A stretch of 64,000 nucleotides of DNA. Source: Furcasterigmium furcatum. Its lineage: Eukaryota; Ascomycota; Sordariomycetes; Glomerellales; Plectosphaerellaceae. Shown here piece after piece: positions 33,910 through 45,282 of this stretch (its first letter is position 1; every line of letters starts with the position of its first letter). Made by a program: the position numbers and the translations under genes. Where the stretch lies: positions 3,228,934 through 3,292,933 of the forward strand of contig BCIA01000001.1 in assembly GCA_001599815.1 (NCBI GenBank), read 5' to 3'. The notes under the pieces were generated by a model that did no database searches, had not been told where the DNA came from, and saw only the letters and a list, made by a program, of their open reading frames with translations.

Positions 33910-36068
33910 GTCGGTTTCTCGTGATGGTAGTAGTGTTGCGGTGATTTCGAGTTTCCGGGGACTCAAAGAACGAGAACTGATGTGTCAATGGAAGCCGGCA
34001 CTCTGAGAGAAACGAGAGGGAATCTGCTGCTGCATCCAGGGCACACACCTTTCGTGTCGATTCGGGGTGCCATCGAAGTGAAAGCGTCTCCGGGACAAAG
34101 GTGATTCGGTTTCTAACGAAGGGTGGCCCGGATCAAAGAGAATCTGCCATGGCCCGCAGGCGGACCCGCGGCGCCAGAACTGGACCGTAACAATGAAAGA
34201 ACGATGTAAGGCGGAGGATAGAGACTCGAATTCCGCGGCTATTTATAACAAAGGGAAAAGCGCCATATCGACTAGACATGGGCAGGCCGAGAGAGCTAAG
34301 AAACGAGAAGAGGAATGCAGCATCTCCCTGCGCCTTGTGCTTCCCATTGATCGGTCATCTTGGATGCGCCTGGAAGAGAGGGAAATGAATGATTTCCTCG
34401 GTCAGTTGAGCTTGAGACCCCGATGGCCCAACGAAGCCCAAGCTCGACAGGAAGAATGAAAGAATGATGTCAAGCAGAAGAGGGAGACCCAGCGGGGGCG
34501 GGTATACTATACGGGCAGCAGACATGAGAGAGGGCATATGCACCATGTGGATGTGCTTGATGGAGGTGTTTGACGTGGACTCGATGAGCCGAATAGTAGC
34601 TTGTCCAACAGTTGCGCTTGTCCCGGTTAGAGGTCAGGCGGCAAGCATCGCAAGTTGAACGTGCCAAGTTTGCTGCCCAGTGACCAGTCGACTTCGACGT
34701 TGAAGAATAGAAAAAGATAGCCATGCCCGGAAAGGTGGTTCTTGAACCTTGACTGGGCAGGTATCGTGGCATGAAGGCCTGAAGCAGAAGATGTCACGCT
34801 TGAGGCATGTCATGCTTCGGGACCTGGTGTGCCTGGTACAGAGGACAGAGAGAACGGGTTCCATGCCACTGGCCACGCTCGATTTGTGATACAAGTACAA
34901 ACAATCCGAAGTATGGCTGCTGACAAGAGGGCACACATCGATGCTTCTTGGGCGGGCACCTGAAACCAGGTTCAGGCCATGGCGAAGATGATGTGCTGCA
35001 ATACAGACACTCACTTGGCGTCATAAATCGCCGGTATCCTCAATTAGAACAGTTGGTCTGCAATCCGGGTTGGTTCCTCAAGCTGAGGTGACAAAGGACC
35101 AGTTTGCTTCAGGGCCACAGACGTCATGTCAAGCTGTGGAAATGAAGCTGAAGACGGTTGGGAAACATATGAGGAGCAAGCAAAGAGTGGCCCGCCCTGG
35201 AGATGGGGCGATTTCAGCGACAGAAAGCTCCGGAGATGCCTTTATAACTCTCGGACATCATCGTCCACGAAAGAATCTTGATGAGATAAGACATGATGAG
35301 GACTGGAAGAACTTGAAGATGCATCAGATCAGAAGAGGGAGATAAGCATCGAGGGCAGACGGAACAAATTTGGAGCGATCGAGCAATGGCGCTAATGCAA
35401 GCCTGGTCGATAGCGGGCCTTGGCGGAACACCTGGGCGTGTCGCCGCCCCTCGCCATTCCAAAAGCGGACAAACGGCGTGGTCGCGATTTCCACCTCAGC
35501 TTTCAGACGGGACGGACCTGTTGTACGACGTTGAATCTCGCAGAAGGCTAGTGGAACATGTGCCTGAAAAGGGCGGGGCCTGGTGGTGAGATAGCGTGCT
35601 CAGTCCCCTGGACGGGATCTGCGGCGCGCCCGGACGGCTCAATGTCACCGAAGCCCGGCTCAATGCAAGACCGCAGGCTTGGCGCCAACTTCTTGTCCTT
35701 CAGCTTCGTGTTCTCGCCTTTTTCCCTCCCCTCCTTTCCCTCGTCTGCCGCGTCGTCCCCCTTCACAGACCCTGTCGCTCGTTTATTCCTCTGGGTCGCC
35801 CGTTGCGTTGTCACCGCCGCCGCTCGTTATCGCCAGAATCGAATTCCGCGCAGCGATTGACTTGCTCCCGCATCTTCAACAGCGACTGAGACATCGAAAC
35901 CGAGGCGCTCAGGAGCATCAACCACCGACGACATACCGGATCCTCCAGGCATTAGCGATTGCATCGTGGCGCATCTTTTCGTTTGAGCGAACCCCTCCGT
36001 CGTCGGGAACTCATTTTTCGACAACAGCTTCATTTCGCAACCCGGGTTTCCTGCCAATCTCTCCTACA
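33910..36068. other. Divergent intergenic region between gene B and the GH128 gene
   Basis: About 2.1 kb of shared upstream space. No gene was recognised. From about 35680 to 35800 the plus strand is strongly CT-rich, as expected just upstream of the transcription start of the GH128 gene. Confidence 0.5.
34240..34249 (-). promoter_or_regulatory. TATA-like element upstream of gene B
   Basis: The minus strand reads TTATAAATAG about 330 nt upstream of the gene B start. Position and sequence suit a core promoter; no initiator could be assigned. Confidence 0.4.
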
Positions 36069-37088
36069 ATGAAGTCGACCATCCTCTTCGGCGTCATGCC
36101 GCTCGTCGCCGCCGCGGCCGGCAACCCCAAGCGGGGCCTCTGCTACGTCCCCAACGCCGATTTCCCCGAGGACAACCAGATCTGGATCCAGGACGGCTCC
36201 GACGTGACGTGGTACTACAACTACGGCGACCAGCCGTCCCCCGCCTTCTCCGACAAGACACAGGAGGAGTTCGAGTTCATTCCCATGATGTGGGGAGCCG
36301 ACCTCCAGAACCTCCAATCGACCACGTTCTACGACAACGTCAAGGAGCTGATCGATGGCGGCCGCAACATCACCCGCGTCATGGGATTCAACGAGCCGGA
36401 CACCACCCACGAGGTCGGAGGAAGCTCCATCCCACCCGCCAACGCCGCCACGGCCTGGGTGGCCAACTTCATCCCACTGCAGGAGATGGGCGTCGAGGTC
36501 GGACTGCCAGCTATGACGGGTGCGCCGTCTGGCCTCGTCTGGCTGCAAGAGTTCCTGGGCAACTGCTCGGAGCTGATCAGCGACGGCAACGACCAGAAGA
36601 ACTGCACCTTTGATTTCCTTCCCGTGCATTGGTACGACAACTTCGAGGGTTTGGCGAGCCACATTGGCGAGCGACTGATGTAGTATGTACCCCCGCTTGC
36701 AAGCCTCACCTGATTGTATGCATGGTTTGCTGATTCCCGTGTCTTTAGCTGGCCCAACACCTCGATCTGGATCACCGAGTACGCCTACGCCCACCAGGAA
36801 CTGGAACCGACCGAGATTTTCTTCAACATGACCCTCGATTACTTTGACCGAGTCGAGGACATTGGCGGCTACTCGTACTTCGGCGCCTTCCGCTCCGCCG
36901 TGAGCAATGTCGGCATTGACGCGACTCTCCTCAACAACAGGGGTGACCTGACGAATATGGGAGCGTGGTACTTGGGAGTGCCCGCCACGGGCGTGGACCC
37001 CGATAGCGCAGCTGTCTGTGGCAAGCTGCCCAGCGTGCTCGCCATCGGCCTTGGTCTGATGGTGGCGGTGTTCGTCACGGCCTTCTAG
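36069..37088 (+). CDS. GH128 (Asl1-like) beta-glucanase family protein, GPI-anchored
   Basis: Predicted secreted or wall-bound 317 aa protein of glycoside hydrolase family 128, whose characterised members act on beta-1,3-glucan. Exons: 36069-36682 and 36749-37088 (phase 2/1; GTATGT..TTTAG). A signal peptide is evident (MKSTILFGVMPLVAAAAG). The mature protein begins NPKRGLCYVPNADF, followed by WYYNYGDQP and EFIPMMWG. The probable catalytic acids are E109 in GFNEPD and E215 in WITEYAY, which is encoded just after the intron. Several N-glycosylation sequons occur (NIT, NCS, NCT). The hydrophobic C-terminus, LPSVLAIGLGLMVAVFVTAF, preceded by small residues, fits a GPI attachment signal. The start is set by the signal peptide; a longer in-frame upstream reading lies in the CT-rich leader. 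Length is normal for the family. Confidence 0.9.
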
Positions 37089-37784
37089 TGGAAGCGTTGG
37101 AGACAGCGACGTTGCATGGGAGAGAATTGATTGCGTGGATGGTTCCCGCGCGGTTTACCACCCCGGGGGAGGCTTGCCTGGGCGAAGAGACACATACGGA
37201 GCCATTTCTTTTTGATGTTACGGACCTGATGCATGATTATAGACGACGTATTTGGAGGGGTATGGCGTACATTATACGGTTCCAGTGAAGCACACAGGGA
37301 CCGGGCTAGATACTTGTCGAGCGGCACTTGTCTGCGGTAATATATGTAGGAGAACCATCTCCTGTTGGCACATGCAACGTCAGAACTGGCTCGACGAGAT
37401 GTCAGACGGAGCATCGTCACTCTCCGTGTCGATCGGCCCGGCGCCTCGGTTTCCCTGGGCCGGCTGCCGATCCCCCCCAAGATCCCCGGTCTTGGCGCCG
37501 GACCGTATTATGTAAGTGTACCTCGGCACATCCCCACGAAGACCCCACACAATCGTGGCCCCGAGGTCAAGTCCCGAGGCGATGGTCGGCAGCTGCTTTC
37601 AGCAAGACGCTTGATACTTGAGCTTCGGCCTCCCCCTCCTCCATCATGACAAGCTCCTTTTCCTCCTGTGGCACTTTCCCCCCATCAGCATCGTTCTCCC
37701 TTGATACCCATTGAGCATTGACTCTGTCGAACATCCATCTATCTGCACAACAACAGGAGAGCCATCAACCCCCCAACCGTCACC
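37089..37784 (+). other. Spacer between GH128 and thiolase genes
   Basis: About 0.7 kb containing the GH128 3' UTR and the thiolase promoter. Sequence from 37615 onwards is CT-rich, as expected before a strongly expressed gene. No extra gene was seen. Confidence 0.5.
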
Positions 37785-39098
37785 ATGGCCTACGAACGCA
37801 TCACTTCCATCGTGAAGCACCTCAACCCGGGGTCGGCTCTGAACCAGATGTATGCCCGGTATCCCTTGCGTTGTCCGTAATAGCAACAGCTGACTCCCCG
37901 TCTCCTCTCCAGCCAGTCCCAGAACCCCGACGACATCGTCATCACCCTCGCGGTCCGCACCCCCCTCACAAAGGCCAACAAGGGCGCCTTCAAAGATACC
38001 TCCCTCGAGTACCTCGTCTTCGCGCTCCTCGAACAGGTCAGGCAGCGCTCGAACATCGACCCCGCCCTCATCGAGGACATCTGCCTCGGCAACGTCTCCG
38101 ACGGCAAGGCCGCCTACAAGCTGCGCGCCGCCGCCCTCGCCGCCGGCTTCCCCAACACGGCCTCGGCCTCCACCGTCAACCGCTTCTGCTCCTCCGGCCT
38201 TAAGGCCACCGCCGACATCGCCCACGCCATCACCTGCGGCTCCATCAACGTCGGCATCGCCATCGGCGCTGAGTCCATGTCCGTCGGCGGCGACCGCCTC
38301 GAGCAGCCCTTCGACGCCGCCGTCATCCAGCGCTCCCAGGAGGCCGAGGACTGCATGATGCCCATGGGCTGGACGTCCGAGAACGTCTCCCGCGACTTCG
38401 GCGTCACGAGGGAGCAGATGGACGCCTTCGCCGCCGAGAGCTTCCAGCGCGCCGAGCGCGCCCAGAAGGACGGCCTCTTCGACGACGAGATCGTCGAGAT
38501 CACCACAAAGGTCAAGGACGCCGACGGCAACGAGAAGGAGGTCAAGGTCTCCAGGGACGAGGGCATCCGCCCCGGCACCACCGCCGAGGGCCTCGGCAAG
38601 ATCAGGGCCGCCTTCCCCCAGTGGGGGCCGACCAGCACCGGCGGCAACTCGAGCCAGGTCACCGACGGCGCCGCCGCCGTCCTCCTCATGAAGCGCTCCA
38701 CCGCCGTCCAGCTCGGCCAGCCCATCCTCGCGAAGTACGTCCTCTCCACCACCGCCGGCCTCGCCCCCCGCATCATGGGCATCGGCCCCTCCGTCGCCAT
38801 CCCCAAGCTCCTGTCCCTCGCCGGCATCTCCCCCGCCGACGTCGACATCTACGAAGTCAACGAGGCGTTCGCCTCCATGGCCGTCTACTGCCGCGACAAG
38901 CTCGCGCTCCCCTGGGACCGCATGAACCCCCGCGGCGGCGCCATCGCTCTCGGCCACCCCCTCGGCGCCACCGGCGCCAGGCAGATCGTCACCGGCCTCA
39001 GCGAGGCGCGGCGTACGAAGAAGAAGATCCTCGTCACGAGCATGTGCATCGGCACGGGGATGGGCATGGCCGGCCTCTTCGTGAACGAGCAGGTCTAG
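37785..39098 (+). CDS. POT1: Peroxisomal 3-ketoacyl-CoA thiolase (acetyl-CoA C-acyltransferase) with PTS2
   Basis: Catalyses thiolytic cleavage of 3-ketoacyl-CoA, the last step of fatty acid beta-oxidation, in the peroxisome. Exons: 37785-37849 and 37913-39098, joined as AT|C, giving 416 aa. Residues 5-13 (RITSIVKHL) match the PTS2 consensus R-I-x5-H-L exactly, so import through Pex7 is expected. There is no PTS1 (end NEQV). Thiolase signatures are clear: NRFCSSGL with nucleophile C114, NEAFASMAVYC, GHPLGATG with H370, and SMCIGTGMG with C400. Codon usage is extremely C-biased at third positions, consistent with high expression and explaining the long false antisense frame opposite it. The single intron separates the targeting presequence from the catalytic core. 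Confidence 0.95.
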
Positions 39099-39459
39099 AC
39101 GGGGGGTCAGAGGGGGAGGGAGAATCTCATGTACCATGTAGTAACGATGACGAGCCAAAATTTGAAGATCAATGCATTGTTTTATTTTCGATTGGAAATG
39201 CACGACGATGCGCCCGCTGCCGGTTCTTTTCTTCGTCGCGACGTGTATACTTTATAATAAGCAAGAAGCCAGAACGCCTGTGCAATGAAGAACAAAATGC
39301 TCCCGACATGGCTCGTCTCGTCGCTGCGCTGCCATTGCGGGCTGTCTATCTACTACGCGATGCTGCCGCTCATCCCCCAAACGCCCTCTCCAATGCTCGC
39401 TCGGTACAATGCGGCCGCTGGCGATTCAACGCAACGTTCTTCTACAAAACTGCATACTC
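39099..39459. other. Convergent 3' region between thiolase and SulP genes
   Basis: A 361-nt space that must hold both 3' UTRs. No gene seen. Confidence 0.6.
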
Positions 39460-41927
39460 TCAAGGAATCTGCACGTTCGAGGCGCTCTGCTCATAGTCGG
39501 TCATCTTCAGCGCCTCCTGGACATCCGACACGAAGTGGCTCTCGCCGCCGACGAGGTCCATGATGCCGGAGGACTGCATGAGCCTCCACACGGGGTGCTT
39601 CTTGTTGTTGGGGACGCGGCTGAAGAAGACCCTGGCGCCGCGCTCGCGGTACTCCTCGACGATCTCCTTGAGCACCTGCGTGCCGGAGCCGTCGAGGGAC
39701 GTGACGCCGTGGATGTCGAAGATGATGTTCCTGTTGCTCTCCTCGTGGCGGAGCCGCGGCAGGGCGGGGTGCGCCATCTGGGTGCCGTAGAGCTCGAGGC
39801 GGCGGAGGCGGTTCTTCAGCTCGCCCGTGTTGGCGAAGGTCAGGGGCTCGGGGATCTTGACGATGAGGCAGCCCTCGAAGAACTCGAGGTTCTCGGGGTT
39901 GGCCTCGGCGTTCTCGAACCGGTTGGTGTTGGGGATGCGGCCCAGGATCTGGATCCTGGGGCGCGTGGAGTGTCGGATGACCTGGAGGATCGACAGGCCG
40001 ACGCCGATGGCCATGCCCAGCGTCAGGGAGTAGAAGATGGTCGCGAGGAAGATGATAGCCATCAGGGCCAGCTCGTTCCAGCCTCGGATCTGCAGGAAGA
40101 AGGCAATATCGTGAGGGGCTTCCTCGAGCAGGGACCAGGCGACGACCGAGATCATCGACGACAGGACGGGTTTCTGAATTGGTCAGCAGACTGGAGTGAT
40201 GGAGGGCCGTGACGAGACACTCACCGGAAGGTAGTACAGGGGCGGCAGGAGGAAGAAGATGGCGAACAGCGCCAGCAGACTCAGGAAGATCGAGCTCATA
40301 GGACTTTTGCCGCCCGTCGACTTGTTCAGCTTGCTTCTGGCGTAGCCACCAAAGGCCGGCAGGCTCATGAAGCAAGCACCCATGATGTTGGCAGTGCCCA
40401 GCGCCACGAGCTCTCGGTTCGGACTCAGCTGCATCCCTTGAATGGTATCTGACCCGCCGAGGCTCTTGGCAGCAACCGAGGACTCGAAGAACCCGAGCAG
40501 GGCGATGAGGAAGGACGTTCCCATGGCGTCTCGGATGTGCTGCATGTGGGCCATCTGGAAGGGCCAGCGGAACGTGAAGATGTGGCCGGATGCTGCCTCG
40601 ACCTTGCCGAGGACGGCCACGCCCTGATTCTCCCAATCCAGTTGCCACGACAGGATGATGGACGCCACCACGATCAGGAAGCGGTCCGGGATGTAGGCGA
40701 CCCAGCCGTGCCGCGGCTGCATGCGCTTCTTCACCTCGCGCAGCACCAGCATCAGAAGGAAGCTGACACCGGCCACGGCGAACGTGAGGTGATGGACCTT
40801 GCCCAGGTTGCGAATGATGAACTCCATCTTGTCGACACTGCTGCCGTGGCTGATGCCCGTCTCCGCGGCGTACTTGGCCAGCCCGAGCTCCGGGATCAGC
40901 TGGTCGACAGCAATGACGAAGCCGATGGCCGAGATGAAGCCGCGGAGGAACGGGCGGCTGAGGACGCTGTCGAGGAATCCGAGGCGGCCCAGGCCCGCGA
41001 GCAGGATCACGGCGCCAGCCATGCCGCCCACGACACCGCAGATTTTGGCGTGCAAGATATCATCGTCCTCCTCGTTCGGGTCGTCAATGGCTTCCTTGAC
41101 CACTGAGCCGACGAGCAGGGACCCGGCAGCCTCGGGGCCGACGACCATCTGCGGGCAGCTACCGAGCATGGCGTAGATCAACGGGTTGATGACGAAGGCG
41201 TAGAGTCCGTGGATGGGGGGGACGTGTGCGAGGTTCTCGGCGTACGACAGGACCATTGGTAGGTAGACGGAGGCGACGGTGAGTGCGGAGACGAAGTCGC
41301 CCTTGAGGTACGACCACTTGTACTGGGGCACCCAGGTCATGAAGGGGAGATAGTAGGAGAGGTACCTGGGGTCGGTTTGGGTCAGCGATTAGAAGGTCAG
41401 GGGAGGGTTCCTTGCAGCTCTCACATTCTCGTGTTGGCCTTGAAGCCGGCCTGCTCGGCGAGAGCATCTGAGTTGTTGATACTCCTAGTCATCATGTTCT
41501 TCCTCCACGTCTTCCTCCAGTCAGCACTCGGCGTGATGGTGCTGATGACGCTGTCGACGATGCCCTCGGGGGCTGAAGACGCTGTCTCGGCCTCGCTGGC
41601 GAAGCTAGCTACGGGGCTCTGGGGTCTCGGGGAGAAGGTGCCATGGCCGCAGGGCCCCTCGTGGGCGTGTTCCCGGAGGACATTCTGCAGCAGGGCGGTC
41701 GACTCGGTGGCCTTGAGAGGAGGTCTCGGCGACGCAGCAGGCGGGGACAGCGGGCTGCCTTGAGCCTGGGGAGGTGTACTCGGGGGTTCGTGCTCGTCCC
41801 GGGCATTGTCGGCGGGGGTATCGCTCGGGGAAGAGGGCGTCGGCGGCGTGCCGGCGGTGTACGTATTACGCAGCGCGCTCGGTTTCGCGGGATGATGCCC
41901 TCCTGAGCCGGAGGGTTGGGGGGCCAT
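39460..41927 (-). CDS. SulP/SLC26-family anion transporter with STAS domain
   Basis: Predicted multi-spanning membrane transporter of 785 aa; family substrates include sulfate and other anions. Exons: 41927-41425, 41365-40225 and 40173-39460. The first about 165 residues are a Pro/Ser/Thr-rich cytosolic region. The transport core starts YLSYYLPFMTWVPQYKW and continues with GDFVSALTVASVYLPMVLSY, PPIHGLYAFVINPLIYAMLG and VVGPEAAGSLLVG, the hallmark SulP blocks. About ten or more hydrophobic segments follow. The STAS domain occupies roughly the last 180 residues (EGCLIVKIPEPLTFANTGEL, then NIIFDIHGVTSLDGSGTQVL). The sequence differs from classical plasma-membrane Sul1/Sul2 proteins and looks closer to the second, less characterised fungal SulP group. 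Location in an internal membrane such as the vacuole is possible but not shown. Confidence 0.9.
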
Positions 41928-43218
41928 GGCTGTGAGGATGCTTCACGGCGCGAGAAGCAGGATCATTCGGTGGCCTTTTCGGTATCAGGCTGCCCCTGGC
42001 ACGGGGAGGGGATGTTCGGCTGCCGCGTCGATCAGAGGGGGGACGGCGGGCCCAAAGGCTGGGAGAAGTCGGCTCGAGGGAGAATCGGCGGCCGGTTTCC
42101 GCGATGACGATGGCGCGGGAGGAGCAGCAGCAAATGTATAAACAAGACTGGAGCGTATGCGCGGAATCGTGGACAGAAAAGACAGCGAGTAATGCTGCAG
42201 AAATGAGAACGCTGGAGAGGAGGGGAGATGAAGATCCAAGCTCGACAGGCAGTTGGGAGACGGAGGAAGCAAAGGGTCTGTGTCTGTCTGGGCGACCAAG
42301 TGACATCAATTCCTCAATTGTCAAGTGCCAGTGCTCGGCCGAGAATCGTTTCCCCGTTTAGGTCTGTCAGCGACTCTTTACCGGCCGTTTCATTGGCGGC
42401 GCAGAGCTTCAACGGCCCCACGCGCATTGCTCTTACGGATGCCAAGGATACCGTGCTATCAGATGTCCACCGAGTCTGTGTGGTCCGGTGATACTATCGC
42501 ATCTGATGTGTCACTGCTCCCTCGCCCATCACCGAAGTTCGGCGCTGCCAGCGAGACAAACACCGGACCGTGGCCCCGTGTCCGGGTCTCTGGCCTGATA
42601 TTTTGTCTTCGCCATGTTGCCATTACGTGTATATTTGAGTGGATTGACACATCGACGGCACGGTCATTTTAAAGGGGGAGCTCAAAGGTGAGGATTGTCG
42701 AGGGTCTTCGACTCGAGGGAGACCTGGAATCTCTGGCACGGGAGCTCAACCGGCGGTGGCAGCAATAGGCGCATCGCAAAGGCGCGAGGCAGAAAGTATT
42801 GTCGTAGGAAAACTTCTGGTTGTCCGCCAGTACTTTCTTCCACAATGCGAACACCAGTCAATCGGGTTGGCCTTCTTCTCAGTGGGTTGTAAGAGACGAT
42901 ACAATCCAGGATTGCCAGAGAATCGACGCCAGTTCTCCCCGCGCTCTTTGGACAGCGCGGGAAATAGCTCCCGTCCTCAATGTCCCGAGTGAATCACAGA
43001 CATGGGCGGTGCTGTTGATTCACAGCAGGAGCAGCCTGCAATACGTTCCTCTGCCTCCAATAAAGAGACCTCCGGTTGAGGACTGTTTCATCGCAACAAA
43101 CCAACCCTCGCAAACACTCAACCAAGCCCTCAAACCTGATATCAACCAAGCTTCACCTCCTCCTTCCTAAAATATACTCTCACCAAGCATATATCGCAAA
43201 GCAACCCTCCCGGCCACC
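41928..43218. other. Upstream region of the SulP gene; no gene seen
   Basis: Contains short domain-less frames. The minus-strand leader of the transporter presumably lies between 41928 and about 42200 (pyrimidine-rich on that strand). The far end borders the effector relic. Confidence 0.45.
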
Positions 43219-43666
43219 ATGCAGCTGTCCAAGCGATGCCAGGCAAGATCCCCGCGATCTGTCCCAGGTAATCCGATATCAACATTTCAACCCGGGAGGC
43301 CGCAGCCAGTTCTGCGGCGAGACGGCTATCACCCCCGACCCGGACAACTCCCGCTCCGCGCCCCTCTCCGCTCACTGCGCCGCTCTTGCCGACGGGATCG
43401 GGGCCGTTGGATGATACTTCTTCATGACCCCGAGCAGGTTCGACACCAACGATGGCTGGGCGAAGGTGGCTCGCGTCGGCACTTGCACCTTCGTGGTCCG
43501 GTTGACGGGCGAGGAGCCCTCCTGGCTCTCCATCGGCACGGATGACATTGGGTTCCAGACTCGGTCAGTCCTCCGCCTGGCGAAGGATGGAAGGCTCGGA
43601 CTGCAGGGCGACGTGGTGTGCCATGCCATAACGGCGACTCGAACCAGGGCGTCTCCTGGGGCCTGA
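43219..43666 (+). pseudogene. Hce2 (Ecp2-type effector) gene relic
   Basis: One plus-strand frame carries a recognisable Hce2/Ecp2 domain: FCGETAIT, then HCAALADGI, then GWAKVARVGTCTFVV, IGTDDIGFQTRS and a final GDVVC. The four cysteines match the family spacing, and Ecp2-type proteins are secreted effectors of plant-pathogenic and related fungi. The frame is interrupted by an in-frame TGA at 43412-43414 between the two halves. No signal peptide is encoded in the same frame: the only suitable ATG (43219, MQLSKRCQ) is in another phase, and the splice-like sites nearby (donor near 43266) do not bring it into phase. The gene therefore looks broken. A sequencing error or missed splice pattern is the main alternative. 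Confidence 0.6.
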
Positions 43667-44333
43667 GGAGGACCGTTGAGCAGGGTGAGGAGGGCGAGGA
43701 GCAGCACTGAGGCCGTGGAGGTCAATGAACGAATGGGGGACGATTTGAAGGGCAAGGGGAACGTTGGCAACGGGAGACGACGTGGGCAGAGAAGTAATGG
43801 CCCAACATCCAGGGGTCAGTGGCAGACAATTCAGTTGGCAGACAATTCAGACCTTCTCCGACCAAACAACGGTACTTCTGTCGCCGGCGACGACAGTGGA
43901 CGCACCTCGACGTTCCGTGCCGAGGACTAGAATCATGCATGTCTTACTGGTGGCGTCCCGAGAAACTAAAATTCGGGGAGACCTGAAGCGGACAGTGGGG
44001 GGAGTTTATCGGGCGGGTGCACCTTGTCAAGCTCAGGGCGTGCCTGATCCCCGTCCCGTTGCTCCGCGGAGGGTCGGAATAGGGATCTTATGTTCAACAG
44101 ACCGCTAATTCAGGAAGGTTCTAGCCCTCGCCGTATCAGTCGAGTCATCGTTGGGCGGAGAAACGATTGTCGTTTGGGGACGAAGACGACATAAAACCCA
44201 GAAGTACCGCAGTATTATTCGAGGCCCAATGCCGCCCACACCAACTTGATTGAACCTTCAACTGAACTCTCCGTTCCGGCGGTTGGCTTAAGATTACTAA
44301 AAACTTGACGCCCGCCCCGGAAAACAACTCGAC
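43667..44333. other. Spacer between effector relic and GNAT gene
   Basis: No gene recognised. It contains the 16-nt-period duplication, and presumably the promoter of the acetyltransferase near its right end. Confidence 0.5.
43821..43850 (+). repeat. Short tandem duplication
   Basis: The 14-mer GGCAGACAATTCAG occurs twice with a 16-nt period, downstream of the effector relic. It is a small local duplication with no assigned function. Confidence 0.8.
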
Positions 44334-44891
44334 ATGACGGCGACAACCACCAAGCCGCTCATCCAGATCCGCAAGGCGCAGCCGTCCGACGCGGAAGCCA
44401 TCGTCAAGCTGGGCAGGCATGTCTTTACAGTCACCTTCAGCCACGGCGTCGAGGACCCTAAGGAGCTCCAAGCATACCTGGACTCGGCATACTCCGTCGA
44501 CGCCATCACCAAAGACATCGAGGACCCAGACAAGGACACGCTGCTCGCGGTCACCGACGGCGGCGACCTCGCCGGCTTCGCCCTGCTGACCAGGGGCACC
44601 ACCGACCCGAGCGTCGAGCATCTCGAGAGCAAGGTGCAGCTGCAGCGCATCTACGTCGACGACAAGCTGCACGGCGTCGGCGTCGGCAGCCGGCTGTCGG
44701 GGGCCGTTGACGCGCTGGCGCGGGAGCAGGGCTTCTCGAACATCTGGCTCGGCGTGTGGGAGGAGAGCCACGGCCCGAAGAAGGCGTACGTCAAATGGGG
44801 CTACGAGAAGGTCGGCCAGCAGCACTTCACGGTGGGCAACGTGGTGCACACGGACGATGTCATGGCCAAGAGCCTGAAGGTTTCTGCGTGA
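44334..44891 (+). CDS. GNAT-family N-acetyltransferase
   Basis: Intronless gene for a 185 aa protein. The fold is indicated by an N-terminal IRKAQPSDAEAIVKLGRHVF segment, a central strand LLAVTDGGDLAGFALL, and the acetyl-CoA-binding motif A: LQRIYVDDKLHGVGVGSRL, with the Q/R-x-x-G-x-G/A core at GVGVGS. NIWLGVWEESHGPKKAYVKWGYEKVG is the usual motif B region with its W/Y residues. Length is normal for a single-domain GNAT. The likely substrate is a small molecule or peptide amine, but nothing in the sequence fixes it. The ATG context (cgacATGAC) is acceptable and no upstream exon is needed. Confidence 0.9.
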   Translation: MTATTTKPLIQIRKAQPSDAEAIVKLGRHVFTVTFSHGVEDPKELQAYLDSAYSVDAITKDIEDPDKDTLLAVTDGGDLAGFALLTRGTTDPSVEHLESKVQLQRIYVDDKLHGVGVGSRLSGAVDALAREQGFSNIWLGVWEESHGPKKAYVKWGYEKVGQQHFTVGNVVHTDDVMAKSLKVSA

Positions 44892-45282
44892 GGGCTGTGG
44901 CTTGCGGTGGTCGAGAGCGGACAGCCTTCGTTATAGACTCTGGGGCCTGGGAATTACACTCATGTGGCGTTTAAGAATTCAACAAATACCCAGTTGGCAG
45001 AAGCATAATTCCCACTCGCCAGAAGGCACAATCCATATCTGCGAAGACTTGCGCATATAAGAGACATGTCCGGCGCTGGTTTCCTCCCAGCCATCGAACA
45101 CCGCCAACTACTTACACACTCAGAAACGCGACAACACTGCGATAGTTCGGACTCATATGTGAGTTTGGAGTATTGGTCAAAGTAACAGATCCAGACATCT
45201 TACTCTGATAGACAGCCAGCTGGGCAGCTGGCCACTCCGACAGAAGCGCCATTCCCGCGACATCACGAACGCAACAGAAGCG
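44892..45282 (+). other. Spacer between GNAT and ankyrin-type genes
   Basis: About 0.4 kb with a TATA-like element at 45055; otherwise nothing recognised. Confidence 0.5.
45055..45061 (+). promoter_or_regulatory. TATA-like element upstream of the ankyrin-type gene
   Basis: CATATAAG lies about 225 nt upstream of the ATG at 45283 and downstream of the GNAT stop, in the right place for a core promoter. Confidence 0.35.

Noticed and set aside
37644..39203. 519-codon antisense frame opposite the thiolase gene
   Set aside because: A mirror effect of extreme third-position C bias in the thiolase; it is Gly/Ala/Val/Asp-rich and has no domain.
39491..40648. 385-codon frame overlapping the SulP gene in another phase
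   Set aside because: Arg/Pro/His-rich shadow frame of a GC-biased gene; the SulP reading has clear transporter and STAS motifs.
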